NCBI GenBank assembly: GCA_934546725.1
Contig: CAKTED010000050.1
Coordinates: 1 to 9,060, forward strand
Length of the DNA: 9,060 nucleotides
DNA from: an uncultured Oscillospiraceae bacterium
Lineage (GTDB): Bacteria > Bacillota > Clostridia > Oscillospirales > Oscillospiraceae
Reading direction: 5' to 3'
A model generated the notes under the pieces. It saw only the letters and a program-made list of their open reading frames with translations. It was not told where the DNA came from and made no database searches. How positions within the stretch are numbered: position 1 is the stretch's first letter; each line of letters starts with the position of its first letter. The translations under genes were made by a program, and so were the position numbers. Shown here piece after piece: positions 1-6,975 of this stretch.

Positions 1-1212
1 CGTCTGCTGAGCAGGTTCGATTCCCGCAGGCTCGTCCTTATCCCTGAACAGGAGCTTCAGGAATATCGGTGTTACCACCGAGGAAACGAGGATCAGCAGA
101 ATAACCGGCGCAAAGAACACGGAGTCGATTATCCCCATGCTCAGACCCTTCTGCGCCACTATAAGCGCCACCTCGCCGCGCGTCATCATGCCGACGCCTA
201 TCTTGAGGCAGTCCTTCGGCTTATGCTTCGTCACAAGACCGGCAAGACCGCAGCCGATTATCTTAGTGATAAGGCCGACGATAACGAAGAAGAGAGAGAA
301 GAGCAGTATCGTTCCCGATATGCCGCGAATGTCCGTTTTAAGCCCTATTGAGGCAAAGAACACCGGGCCGAAGAGCATATACGAGCTTATGTTCATCTTG
401 CTGTCGATATACTCCGCGTCGCGTATGCTGCAAAGGATAACTCCCGCGGCGTAAGCGCCCGTTATATCGGCCACACCGAAGAAATGCTCCGCCGCGTAGG
501 CAAGGAAGAAGCAGACCGCAAGTCCGAATATCGGTATGCGCTGCGTATGCGGCCAGCGGCCGTCCATCCACCTGAAGAGATAATGGCAGGCAAAGCCGAA
601 GGCAAAGACAAAGACGAAGAACAGCAGCAGCTTAAGCACGACGGCAGATACTCTTTCCTGTCCGCCTCCCGCGCCCATGCTCAGGACCACCGTGAGAACA
701 AGGATGCCGATAACGTCATCGATTATCGCGGCGCTCACTATCGTCGTTCCGAGCTTCGATTTGAGCTTGCCCAGCTCCTTCAGCGTTGCGACTGTTATGC
801 TGACGGACGTCGCCGTGAGTATAACGCCGATGAACAGCGCCTTATAAAACTCCGGGTCGCCCCAGGGCGCAAAGCCGTAGAAGCACATATACAGCACCGT
901 TCCGCCAACGAGCGGAACAAATACGCCCATGCACGCCACGAGCAGCGCCACCGGGCCGGTGTGAATAAGCTCCTTCAGATCCGTCTGGAGTCCCGCCTGG
1001 AACATCAGCAGTACAACGCCTATGCCGGCCATGGTGCTGATAAAATCCGTCTGCTGCGCAATGTTCAGCACGCTTGGCCCGATTATCAGACCCGCGATTA
1101 TTTCGCCCACCACCTGCGGCGCGTGCAGCTTGCGCGCTCCTATGGCGAAAAGCTTTGCAAAAACAATAATAATTGCAAGCTCAAGAAAAACCGAATAATC
1201 CATTTTCCCCAT
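1..1212 (-). CDS. Na+/H+ antiporter, CPA2 / NapA-type (C-terminus beyond window)
   Basis: Membrane cation:proton antiporter that would exchange Na+ (or K+) for H+ across the cytoplasmic membrane. The 404 codons visible run without a stop to base 1 and are rich in hydrophobic segments. Family marks of the Na_H_Exchanger domain are VGEIIAGLIIGPS (residues 35–47), TATSVSITVATLKELG (133–148), the adjacent ion-binding aspartates in AAIIDDVIGIL (Asp165, Asp166), and MMTRGEVALIVAQKG (342–356). A paired Asp-Asp is typical of electrogenic NapA/NhaA-type exchangers, whereas KefB/C usually have Gln-Asp. No nucleotide-binding RCK domain is visible, but the C-terminus is cut near residue 404, where such a domain could follow. 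The ATG at 1212 lies 2 bp after the amidohydrolase stop. A second ATG at 1203 is equally possible, as GAGG sits 9 bp before it. Either way it looks translationally coupled to the gene upstream. The antiporter assignment is firm; ion specificity is inference. Confidence 0.9.
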   Translation of the reverse strand, partial: MGKMDYSVFLELAIIIVFAKLFAIGARKLHAPQVVGEIIAGLIIGPSVLNIAQQTDFISTMAGIGVVLLMFQAGLQTDLKELIHTGPVALLVACMGVFVPLVGGTVLYMCFYGFAPWGDPEFYKALFIGVILTATSVSITVATLKELGKLKSKLGTTIVSAAIIDDVIGILVLTVVLSMGAGGGQERVSAVVLKLLLFFVFVFAFGFACHYLFRWMDGRWPHTQRIPIFGLAVCFFLAYAAEHFFGVADITGAYAAGVILCSIRDAEYIDSKMNISSYMLFGPVFFASIGLKTDIRGISGTILLFSLFFVIVGLITKIIGCGLAGLVTKHKPKDCLKIGVGMMTRGEVALIVAQKGLSMGIIDSVFFAPVILLILVSSVVTPIFLKLLFRDKDEPAGIEPAQQT

Positions 1213-1214
1213 CC

Positions 1215-2075
1215 TCAATCCTGTTTTCTTTTAAAAATATTTTCGAGCAGCATGGCTCCTTCCTCAAGCGCCTGCTGCGAAACCATCGTTTCCAAATAAG
1301 CATATTCATCGCGGATCCCCTGCCCCTGCGGAACGGCGAAAGCTCCTCCGTCGCTTCCCGGAGCAAGCAGCCCCCCTGTATATTCGGCTCGCTTAACATC
1401 CAGCGCGTGCTGCTCGACTATTTTTTTCAGCACAGCGTCCGGGAATTTGCCCGAGCCGACCAGGTTCGCTACCGGCGCAAAGGTCGGAACCCAGACGGTG
1501 TCTGACGCCGCGAGGTCGCTTATCGCCTGCTCGTCCAAATAATAGCCGTGCTCAATGCTGTCCACCCCGGCCTCCACCGCCGCCTTCACGGCATCAGCGC
1601 CGTTGCAGTGCGCCATTACGGCAAAGCCCTCGCCGTGCGCAATGCCGATAAGCTCGCGTATCTCCTCCGCTTCAAGCGGCTCGCAGCTCATTTTTCCGTA
1701 CTCCGAAAAGTCCATGATGCCCGAGAGCATGAGTTTTATGAAATCGCCGCCCAGCCGCCGCACCTCGGCAACGAGCGCGCGATACTCGCCCATATCCGAC
1801 CACTCGCGGCCAAGGAAGCCGCCGTAGCGCCCCTTTTTGTGAATGGCGAACGCGGGACTGCGATACGTTATCCCATACTCCGGGGCAAGCCGCACCGCCA
1901 GGAGCGAAACGCCGAGGTTATCGCCGCCGTCCCGCACATAGCCGGCGCCCGCAGCCCTGTATTCCTCAAGCCTCGCCCGCACCCAGGTCTCATCCGGCGC
2001 GGAGGTATGGCGCGCCAGCGCCCGGCGGAAATCCGCTCCGTCCAGCGCGATATGCGCATGGCATTCGTAAAGCAT
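1215..2075 (-). CDS. Single-domain amidohydrolase (metal-dependent hydrolase, prolidase/imidazolonepropionase-like)
   Basis: Cytosolic TIM-barrel hydrolase of the amidohydrolase superfamily (PF01979 type), expected to use one or two divalent metals; the substrate is unknown. Numbered from the furthest upstream start (GTG 2084), the metal-site series is complete: His-Ala-His at 9–11, Lys117 in DFIKLMLSG (candidate carboxylated lysine), His159 in MAHCNG, His179 in IEHG, and catalytic Asp245 in PGSDGG. VRDGGD at about 50–55 is also a family mark. The 286–289 residues hold only the barrel. The flanking beta-sandwich seen in imidazolonepropionase and many prolidases is absent, since HxH comes within the first 11 residues. 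I chose ATG 2075 because the GGTGAT before it matches the anti-Shine-Dalgarno and is well spaced; ATG 2081 and GTG 2084 are alternatives. It opens a two-gene unit with the antiporter, whose start is 2 bp beyond this stop. Superfamily is sure, reaction is not. Confidence 0.87.
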   Translation of the reverse strand: MLYECHAHIALDGADFRRALARHTSAPDETWVRARLEEYRAAGAGYVRDGGDNLGVSLLAVRLAPEYGITYRSPAFAIHKKGRYGGFLGREWSDMGEYRALVAEVRRLGGDFIKLMLSGIMDFSEYGKMSCEPLEAEEIRELIGIAHGEGFAVMAHCNGADAVKAAVEAGVDSIEHGYYLDEQAISDLAASDTVWVPTFAPVANLVGSGKFPDAVLKKIVEQHALDVKRAEYTGGLLAPGSDGGAFAVPQGQGIRDEYAYLETMVSQQALEEGAMLLENIFKRKQD

Positions 2076-2093
2076 CCCCATCACCTTCCCGTG

Positions 2094-2124
2094 AGAGTAT
2101 ACGCCAGAAACCGAATCAGTTCAA
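2094..2124 (-). promoter_or_regulatory. Sigma-A promoter for the amidohydrolase–antiporter unit
   Basis: The minus strand shows TTGAAC (2124–2119), a 17-bp spacer, and TATACT (2101–2096). Transcription would begin near 2089, leaving a very short leader that starts almost at the ribosome binding site (GGAAGGTGAT). Position, exact 17-bp spacing and a 5/6 match at -10 support it. It sits in the 73-bp gap after the acetyltransferase. Confidence 0.6.
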
Positions 2125-2157
2125 GCGGCATTTTTACTAAATTACGCGCTCAAAGGC

Positions 2158-2649
2158 TCAAAATCTGAGACGCATCTTATTCCAGCGCACGTTACCGTGC
2201 GTCGAGTCCGAAACTCCCTCGTTTTCAAAGCCGAAGGCCGCGTAATAATGCACAAGCTCATCCTTGCAGGTAAGCACCAGTCCGAGCCGCCCCTGAGCTT
2301 TGGCGTCGGCTATCGCCCGCTTTATGAGCATTCCGGCAAAGCCGCGTCTTCTGTACTTTGGGCGCGTATTTACGCCGAATATCATCTGCCACGTGCCGCC
2401 CTCGTCGTGCAGCCGCGCGTTTTCGTACATTTCATCTCTCAGCTCCAGCTCATTCGTGACCATACCGTCAACAAAGGCCGCCAGCTCATCGCCGCAGAAC
2501 AGCAGCCAGAAGTGCTCGCCGTATGCGCTCACCCGCTCCTCAAGCTGCACGCGCGTCGCCGCCTCTGCCGCCGGGAAGCATTCCGCCTCAACCGCCGTCA
2601 GGTCGGCTACGTCCACTGACGAGGCATGTCGTATTTCCATTTTCTCCAT
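2158..2649 (-). CDS. GNAT-family N-acetyltransferase (arylalkylamine acetyltransferase-like)
   Basis: Acetyl-CoA-dependent N-acetyltransferase of 163 residues, a usual length for a single GNAT domain. The acetyl-CoA-binding motif A is clear: GVNTRPKYRRRGFAGMLIKRAI (residues 92–113), with the R/Q-x-x-G-x-A loop as RRRGFA. Motif B follows as VLTCKDELVHYYAAFGF, and the C-terminal GVSDSTHGNVRW is shared by a clade of Firmicutes proteins often annotated as serotonin/arylalkylamine acetyltransferase-like. The substrate (small amine, peptide or antibiotic) cannot be told from sequence. The start at 2649 follows AAAGGCGGG at a suitable distance; a methionine three codons further in is weaker. The gene has its own strong promoter and is followed by a promoter for the next gene, so it may be monocistronic, although no terminator is visible after it. 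Confidence 0.88.
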   Translation of the reverse strand: MEKMEIRHASSVDVADLTAVEAECFPAAEAATRVQLEERVSAYGEHFWLLFCGDELAAFVDGMVTNELELRDEMYENARLHDEGGTWQMIFGVNTRPKYRRRGFAGMLIKRAIADAKAQGRLGLVLTCKDELVHYYAAFGFENEGVSDSTHGNVRWNKMRLRF

Positions 2650-2672
2650 ACATATCCCGCCTTTCTCCGGCG

Positions 2673-2701
2673 ATTATAGCACCTGCGGCGCGGCTGCTCA
2701 A
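2673..2701 (-). promoter_or_regulatory. Extended -10 sigma-A promoter for the acetyltransferase gene
   Basis: On the minus strand TTGAGC (2701–2696) is followed by a 17-bp spacer and a perfect TATAAT (2678–2673), with TGC just before it, an extended -10 element. An A/T-rich run lies directly upstream and could act as an UP element. The predicted start near 2666 leaves a leader of about 17 nt carrying the ribosome binding site. Confidence 0.8.
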
Positions 2702-2712
2702 TATTTTTTCGC

Positions 2713-2753
2713 AAAAAAAGAACGCCCGGTCACATTTCGCGCCCACAGCGTTC
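2713..2753 (-). terminator. Rho-independent terminator of the exported-protein gene
   Basis: Read on the minus strand, GAACGC (2753–2748) pairs perfectly with GCGTTC (2725–2720) across a 22-nt loop, followed by seven T (2719–2713). It begins 16 bp after the stop codon at 2770. The loop is longer than usual, so efficiency is uncertain. The T-run ends only 11 bp before the -35 box of the next gene. Confidence 0.65.
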
Positions 2754-2769
2754 CCGATATGCTTATTTT

Positions 2770-3204
2770 TCAGCTCAGTTCTACCTTAAGCGGCTTCGAG
2801 AAGCCGTCAAGCAGTATCTCCGCAGCGCTCTCGCCGCCCTCAAGCTCCGCGTGAAACTCCAGCGTGATAAGCTCCGTCCTGCCGTCCGTTGTTCTTATCC
2901 CCCTGCCGGGCACGGAAAGCGGCTGCTCGCCCGATTCGAGGACGATCGACGGCGAAAGCTTTTTATAGAAGTACTCCGCATTATACTTTCCCGGATCGCC
3001 ATACCTGTGAGCGGCGTCCCCCGAAAGGCTCAGCTCTATGGTACCGCTCAGCTCGTTGACCAGTGGGTCATACTCCACCCTGTTAAGGCAGGCGGTCAGT
3101 CCGCCGGAGCTTATCCTGCCCGCGGAACCGTCCAGCGCCAGCGCAGCCAGTGCAGCCAGCGCGGCAATTATGCACGCCGCCGCAAAAAATGCGATTTTCT
3201 TCAC
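2770..3204 (-). CDS. Small exported protein of unknown function
   Basis: I do not recognise this 144-residue protein. It begins with MKKIAFFAAAC and an uninterrupted Ala/Leu-rich segment (residues 4–24), a typical signal peptide or single N-terminal membrane anchor with possible cleavage near ALALDG. Cys11 lies inside the hydrophobic core and is not in a lipobox. The rest (25–144) is hydrophilic, with alternating patterns such as NELSGTIELSLSG and ELITLEFHAELEGG that suggest beta strands. There is one Cys in the mature part (39) and no motif of a known enzyme. The start is GTG at 3204, preceded by AAAGGCGG and GGGGGA; no ATG gives a signal peptide in this frame. It is transcribed alone, from a perfect consensus promoter to its own terminator, so it is probably well expressed. 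An extracellular or wall-side role is inference. Confidence 0.75.
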   Translation of the reverse strand: MKKIAFFAAACIIAALAALAALALDGSAGRISSGGLTACLNRVEYDPLVNELSGTIELSLSGDAAHRYGDPGKYNAEYFYKKLSPSIVLESGEQPLSVPGRGIRTTDGRTELITLEFHAELEGGESAAEILLDGFSKPLKVELS

Positions 3205-3262
3205 GTCCCCCGCCGCCTTTCTTTAAAGTATGCCTTCAGTCTGCCCCATTTCTTTAGTTTTT

Positions 3263-3291
3263 ATTATAATTCATTGTTATTCTGTTGTCAA
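3263..3291 (-). promoter_or_regulatory. Perfect consensus sigma-A promoter for the exported-protein gene
   Basis: The minus strand carries TTGACA (3291–3286), exactly 17 bp, then TATAAT (3268–3263), in AT-rich surroundings that differ from the GC-rich genes. The predicted start near 3256 gives a leader of about 50 nt before the GTG at 3204. Confidence 0.88.
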
Positions 3292-3396
3292 TGTATTTGT
3301 TTATTCTTTTTGTGATATATTTGTAATAAATGAATCTGTACTGTTTTGTGCATTTGAACAAATTGTCCGTTTTTTTAGTGAAAACGTCCGCAGATC

Positions 3397-3730
3397 GTGG
3401 ATGCGGAAAGCAAACGCCCACCTCTGTCATCCTCGCAAAGCGGGATCCCACATGGATAGGCAGAAGAGTACGTTATCGTTACCATGATGGAACCAACGGT
3501 GGGATTCTTCGCCTGCTTGCGCAGGCTCTGAATGACGTGCAGGTGGGGAGGTGCGTTGCAGGGTACGGCGGTTGACTTTGGCGAAGGGGGCGTTACAGTG
3601 GACGCAGAGGCCCAAACTTTCCGTCATTCAGAGGCCGCAGGCCGTGGAATCCCCCACGCAGGGGCACACGCCCAAATCATGGATGCAGAGGCCCGCGCCC
3701 TCTTCCTTTACCCTCGCAAAACCCGTGGAA
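3397..3730. repeat. Cluster of degenerate interspersed palindromic repeats
   Basis: A short element beginning GTCATTC and ending GGAATCCC or GGATCCC occurs at least three times: plus orientation at 3426–3449 and 3623–3653, and inverted at 3501–3536. A weaker partial copy is at about 3706–3730. Copies share ends but differ in the middle, which often forms a hairpin, for example GCCTGC-TTGC-GCAGGC at 3511–3526 and GGCC-GCA-GGCC near 3633. The three plus-oriented copies follow a second motif, G/A-TGGA-C/T-GC-A/G-GA, at 3397, 3598 and 3679. This resembles dispersed intergenic repeats of REP type and not a CRISPR, since units and spacing are irregular. Confidence 0.6.
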
Positions 3731-3765
3731 GGCGAAGCCGTACAACACCCGCAGCCGCAGAAGCG

Positions 3766-3794
3766 AAAAAAGAGACCGCCAAACAGGCGGTCTC
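3766..3794 (-). terminator. Rho-independent terminator of rpsU
   Basis: On the minus strand GAGACCGCC (3794–3786) and GGCGGTCTC (3780–3772) form a perfect 9-bp stem with a 5-nt loop, followed by six T (3771–3766). It lies 18 bp after the rpsU stop codon. This is the strongest terminator in the window. Confidence 0.92.
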
Positions 3795-3812
3795 TCTCAA
3801 ACTGCAATCAAA

Positions 3813-3998
3813 TTAATAGTATCTCTTGTTCTTATTCTTTCTCGCAGCCTCTGACTTCTTGCGGCGCTTTACGCTGGGGCTCTGATAATACTCCTTCTTT
3901 CTGAGATCAGAAAGAACTCCGGCCTTCGCACAGTTTCTCTTAAATCTTTTCAGCGCGCTGTCAAGGGACTCGTTTTCTTTAACTCTTACTTCAGACAT
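3813..3998 (-). CDS. rpsU: 30S ribosomal protein S21 (bS21)
   Basis: Small subunit ribosomal protein that sits near the anti-Shine-Dalgarno end of 16S rRNA and helps initiation. The 61 residues show the family layout: an N-terminal [21 protein letters not shown] (1–21), the central [26 protein letters not shown] (23–48), and a very basic Lys/Arg-rich tail ending KNKNKRYY. Length fits the usual 58–70 residues. The ATG at 3998 follows a strong GGAGGGAGGG site. It is framed by its own consensus promoter and terminator, so it is probably monocistronic, although no clear terminator separates it from leuS upstream and some read-through is possible. Confidence 0.96.
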   Translation of the reverse strand: MSEVRVKENESLDSALKRFKRNCAKAGVLSDLRKKEYYQSPSVKRRKKSEAARKNKNKRYY

Positions 3999-4064
3999 CT
4001 ATTTCCCTCCCTCCAATACGCCTTATGCTGGCGCTCAAGGGCCTCATTCGGCTTTAACGTCAGT

Positions 4065-4093
4065 ATTATAAAGCATGATGGCGCTATTGTCAA
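4065..4093 (-). promoter_or_regulatory. Perfect consensus sigma-A promoter for rpsU
   Basis: The minus strand has TTGACA (4093–4088), a 17-bp spacer and TATAAT (4070–4065). Transcription would start near 4058, giving a leader of about 60 nt. A perfect match is consistent with the high expression expected of a ribosomal protein gene. Confidence 0.88.
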
Positions 4094-4107
4094 TAGCAAT
4101 ATTGCAA
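4083..4107. promoter_or_regulatory. Palindromes around the rpsU -35 box (possible operator)
   Basis: GCTATTG-T-CAATAGC (plus strand, 4083–4097) is a perfect inverted repeat with 7-bp arms and one central base, centred on the -35 hexamer. Next to it, sharing bases 4096–4097, is the 10-bp palindrome GCAATATTGC (4096–4105). Such symmetry over a -35 element could be a repressor site, but chance in AT-rich DNA is possible and no cognate regulator is visible. Confidence 0.35.
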
Positions 4108-4133
4108 GGCTTTGCGGACTTTGCTGCAAAGCA

Positions 4134-6551
4134 TCAGGCCTTCGGTTTGAGAATGAGGTTCACGAGCTTGTTCTTTACAACTATCGTCTTCACAAGCTCC
4201 ATGCCCTCCATCATTCTGACTATCTTCGCGTCGGCGCAGGCCGCGTCGACCACGGTTTTGTCATCGCTGTCCGTCGGTACCGTAACGGTGGAGCGAAGCT
4301 TTCCGTTCACCTGCACGGCTATGGTCTTTTCCGCCTCGACGGTCTTGCTCTCGTCGTACTCCGGCCAGGCCTGCTGGCAGCACATGCCCTCAAAGCCGAG
4401 CTGCTCCCAGAGCTCCTCGCAGATATGCGGGGCGAAGGGCGAGAGCATGAGCAGCAGCGCTTTCATGTCTCCGCGGCTCACTCCCCTGTCGTAATACTCG
4501 TTCACGAGCGCCATAAGCGCGGCGATAGCGGTATTGAACTTCATGTCAAGGATATCGTCGCCGACCTTTTTGATCGTTCTGTGGATCGAAGCCTCGTTCT
4601 CCTTTGAATACTCCTCACCCACGGCGTCCTTTGCGCGCTCGCCAAGGTTCCATATTCTGTCAAGAAAGCGTTTGCAGCCCTTAACGGCCTCGCTCGACCA
4701 AGGCGCGGCTTTTTCAAAGTCGCCGATGAACATGATGTAAAGGCGCATGGTATCCGCGCCGTACTGATTAACGATGTCGGTGGGATTCACGACGTTTCCA
4801 CGCGACTTGGACATCTTCTCCCCACCCTCGCCGAGGATCATTCCGTGGCTCGTGCGTTTGGCATACGGCTCCTTCGTGGGGACCTTGCCTATATCATAGA
4901 GGAACTTGTGCCAGAAGCGGGAGTAGAGCAGATGCAGCGTGGTGTGCTCCATACCGCCGTTATACCAGTCTACCTGCTTCCAGTAATCCAGCGCCTCCTT
5001 TGACACCATGTCCTTATCGTTATGCGGATCCATATAGCGCAGGAAGTACCAGCTGGAACCCGCCCACTGGGGCATGGTATCCGTCTCGCGCTCGGCCTTG
5101 CCGCCGCAGATGGGGCAGGTCGTCTCGACCCAGTCGCGCATCTTGGCGATGGGCGACTCGCCGTTATCTGTAGGCTCATAGGAATCCACCTCGGGAAGCA
5201 GCAGCGGCAGCTCGCTTTCGTCCACGGGGACGTAGCCGCACTTTTCGCAGTGGATTATCGGTATCGGCTCACCCCAGTAGCGCTGGCGGGAGAACACCCA
5301 GTCGCGCAGCTTGAAGTTCACCTTCTCGTGACCGATGCCCTTCTCCTCGAGCCATTTTACTATGGTCTTCTTCGCCTCGGCAACGCGCATTCCGTCAAGG
5401 AAGCCGGAGTTTACGAGAACGCCGTCCGCCGTATCGGTATACGCCGCCTCCTGAACGTTGCCGCCCTTCACGACCTCGACTATCGGGAAGCCGAACTTTC
5501 TGGCGTACTCCCAGTCTCTCTCGTCATGCGCCGGAACGGCCATGATGGCGCCGGTGCCATAGGTGGAAAGGACGTAGTCGGAGATGCATATCGGTATCTC
5601 CTGTCCGGTCACGGGATTTATGCCCATGACGCCCTTAAGCGTAACGCCGGTCTTTTCCTTATTGAGCTCCGTGCGTTCAAAGTCGGACTTGCTCGCGGCC
5701 AGCGCCTTATAGGCCTTCACCTCGTCGGCATTCTCAAGTCTGTCGAGCCATTTGTCCACAAGCTCGTGCTCCGGGGAAACGACCATGTATGTCGCGCCGA
5801 AAACGGTGTCCGGGCGCGTTGTGAAAACGCGGAGCTTATCTCCGGCAGTTGTATCAAAATCTATCTCCGCGCCGGTGGAGCGGCCGATCCAGTTGCGCTG
5901 CTGGATCTTTACGCGCTCGATGTAATCCAGGCCGTCAAGGTCGTCGATAAGGCGCTGGGCATAATCGGTTATTTTGAGCATCCACTGGCTCTTTTCGCGG
6001 CGGATAACGGGGCTGCCGCAGCGCTCGCAGACGTTTTCCACGACCTCCTCGTTCGCCAGAACGCACTTGCAGGAGGTACACCAGTTAACGGGCATCTTTG
6101 CCTTATAGGCCAGGCCGCGCCTGAAAAGCTGGAGGAATATCCACTGCGTCCATTTATAATACTCCGGATCCGTGGTGCAGATCTCCCTGTCCCAGTCAAA
6201 GCTGTAACCAAGGCTCCTGAGCTGCTCGCGGAAGTGGTTAACGTTCTTTTCCGTGACTATTCTGGGATGGATGTGGTTCTTTATCGCAAAATTCTCCGTC
6301 GGCAGGCCGAAGGCGTCGTAGCCAATGGGAAAGAGAACATTATAGCCGTCCATCCTCTTCTTGCGGGCGATAACATCCATGGCGGTATACGGCCTTGCGT
6401 GGCCGACGTGCAGACCGTTGCCCGAGGGATACGGAAACTCGACAAGCGCATAATACTTCGGCCTTTCGTCCCCCGTTTTTGCCGCAAAGGTCTTCTCGTC
6501 CAGCCATTTCTTCTGCCACTTGCTCTCTATCTTGTGGAACTCGTACTTCAT
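4134..6551 (-). CDS. leuS: Leucyl-tRNA synthetase
   Basis: Class Ia synthetase that charges tRNA-Leu with leucine in the cytosol. All landmarks are present in 805 residues, normal for bacterial LeuRS. The HIGH signature appears as HVGH (48–51) after PYPSGNGL, with [11 protein letters not shown] (79–89) following. A zinc-type cluster is Cys158/161 with Cys175/178. The CP1 editing domain carries TTRPDT (244–249) and [16 protein letters not shown] (331–346) with the conserved aspartate. A second Cys cluster (CEKC 435–438, CPIC 479–482), the KMSKS loop ([10 protein letters not shown], 577–586), the anticodon-binding helices and the C-terminal domain ending [11 protein letters not shown] follow. 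The start ATG 6551 follows AAAGGAAG and lies 29 bp after rsfS, so the two are cotranscribed. An ATG-TAA pair directly before the start is odd (see findings). No T-box leader fits in the gap. Confidence 0.98.
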   Translation of the reverse strand: MKYEFHKIESKWQKKWLDEKTFAAKTGDERPKYYALVEFPYPSGNGLHVGHARPYTAMDVIARKKRMDGYNVLFPIGYDAFGLPTENFAIKNHIHPRIVTEKNVNHFREQLRSLGYSFDWDREICTTDPEYYKWTQWIFLQLFRRGLAYKAKMPVNWCTSCKCVLANEEVVENVCERCGSPVIRREKSQWMLKITDYAQRLIDDLDGLDYIERVKIQQRNWIGRSTGAEIDFDTTAGDKLRVFTTRPDTVFGATYMVVSPEHELVDKWLDRLENADEVKAYKALAASKSDFERTELNKEKTGVTLKGVMGINPVTGQEIPICISDYVLSTYGTGAIMAVPAHDERDWEYARKFGFPIVEVVKGGNVQEAAYTDTADGVLVNSGFLDGMRVAEAKKTIVKWLEEKGIGHEKVNFKLRDWVFSRQRYWGEPIPIIHCEKCGYVPVDESELPLLLPEVDSYEPTDNGESPIAKMRDWVETTCPICGGKAERETDTMPQWAGSSWYFLRYMDPHNDKDMVSKEALDYWKQVDWYNGGMEHTTLHLLYSRFWHKFLYDIGKVPTKEPYAKRTSHGMILGEGGEKMSKSRGNVVNPTDIVNQYGADTMRLYIMFIGDFEKAAPWSSEAVKGCKRFLDRIWNLGERAKDAVGEEYSKENEASIHRTIKKVGDDILDMKFNTAIAALMALVNEYYDRGVSRGDMKALLLMLSPFAPHICEELWEQLGFEGMCCQQAWPEYDESKTVEAEKTIAVQVNGKLRSTVTVPTDSDDKTVVDAACADAKIVRMMEGMELVKTIVVKNKLVNLILKPKA

Positions 6552-6580
6552 TTACATGACTTCCTTTATCCTTAGCTTTT

Positions 6581-6946
6581 TCATTCTTCAGGAGTGGTTA
6601 TACCGGTGATATCCACCTTTTCGGCGTCGCCCCAGAGTCTTTCAAGGTCATAAAACCCTCTTGCCTCGGCAAGGAAGAGGTGAACGATAACGCAGCCGAA
6701 GTCCATCAGCACCCAGCCGCCGTCGCGGTAGCCCTCAACGCTCCTCGGCGCCTCGCCAAGCTCGCTGAGCTTCTTTCCCGCCTCGTCCGAAAGGCTCTTT
6801 ATCTGCGAGGTGGAGCCCGCCGTGCAGATGACGAAATAGTCCGCAAGAACGGTTATATCCGCCGTGTGCAGGACCGTTATGTCCTTCGCCTTTTTGGAAT
6901 CAAGGGCTCTGACTATATTTTCCATTACTTCTTTTGTACTGAGCAT
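6581..6946 (-). CDS. rsfS: Ribosome silencing factor RsfS (YbeB/Iojap family)
   Basis: Binds ribosomal protein uL14 on the large subunit and blocks subunit joining, lowering translation when nutrients are scarce. The 121 residues carry the family hallmarks: DITVLADYFVICTAGSTSQIKSL (29–51), then EGYRDGGWVLMDFGCVIVHLF (71–91) and the block RGFYDLERLWGDAEKVDI near 96–113. Length is usual. ATG 6946 follows AAAGGAGA, a near-ideal ribosome binding site. It lies 29 bp after the LCP gene and 29 bp before leuS, in the order common in Clostridia, which supports the family call and an operon with translation-related partners. Confidence 0.95.
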   Translation of the reverse strand: MLSTKEVMENIVRALDSKKAKDITVLHTADITVLADYFVICTAGSTSQIKSLSDEAGKKLSELGEAPRSVEGYRDGGWVLMDFGCVIVHLFLAEARGFYDLERLWGDAEKVDITGITTPEE

Positions 6947-6975
6947 TTTCTGTCTCCTTTACTGATCCGCGCCGT

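Larger units (their letters stand above)
3205..3812. other. Gene-free interval with promoter, AT-rich block and repeat cluster
   Basis: From low to high coordinates this holds the leader and promoter of the exported-protein gene (3205–3291), an AT-rich block (to about 3390), a cluster of degenerate repeats (about 3397–3730), and the rpsU terminator (3766–3794). Open frames occur on both strands, but none has a ribosome binding site or recognisable domain. Their translations have the monotonous look of read-through repeats. I see no gene here. Confidence 0.7.

Noticed and set aside
484..1299. A 271-codon open frame on the plus strand
   Set aside because: It is antisense to the antiporter gene and its translation is charged low-complexity sequence without a family. 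The minus frame gives a complete membrane transporter.
2081..2131. A 16-codon minus-strand frame (MPLELIRF...) whose TGA overlaps the amidohydrolase ATG 2081
   Set aside because: It has no ribosome binding site, and its DNA is better explained by the TTGAAC-17-TATACT promoter, which would start transcription downstream of its ATG.
3223..3249. An 8-codon frame in the leader of the exported-protein gene
   Set aside because: It has only a weak ribosome binding site and a random peptide. A frame this short is expected by chance in a 50-nt leader.
3397..3730. CRISPR-like array
   Set aside because: Units differ in orientation, length and sequence, spacing is irregular, and no cas gene is present.
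3330..3904. Several 60–117-codon frames on both strands across the repeat cluster
   Set aside because: They are translations of the repeats and of the antisense of rpsU, without ribosome binding sites or domains.
5022..6575. A 517-codon open frame on the plus strand
   Set aside because: It is exactly antisense to leuS, whose motifs are beyond doubt. GC-rich codon use opens the opposite frame, and the translation shows no domain.
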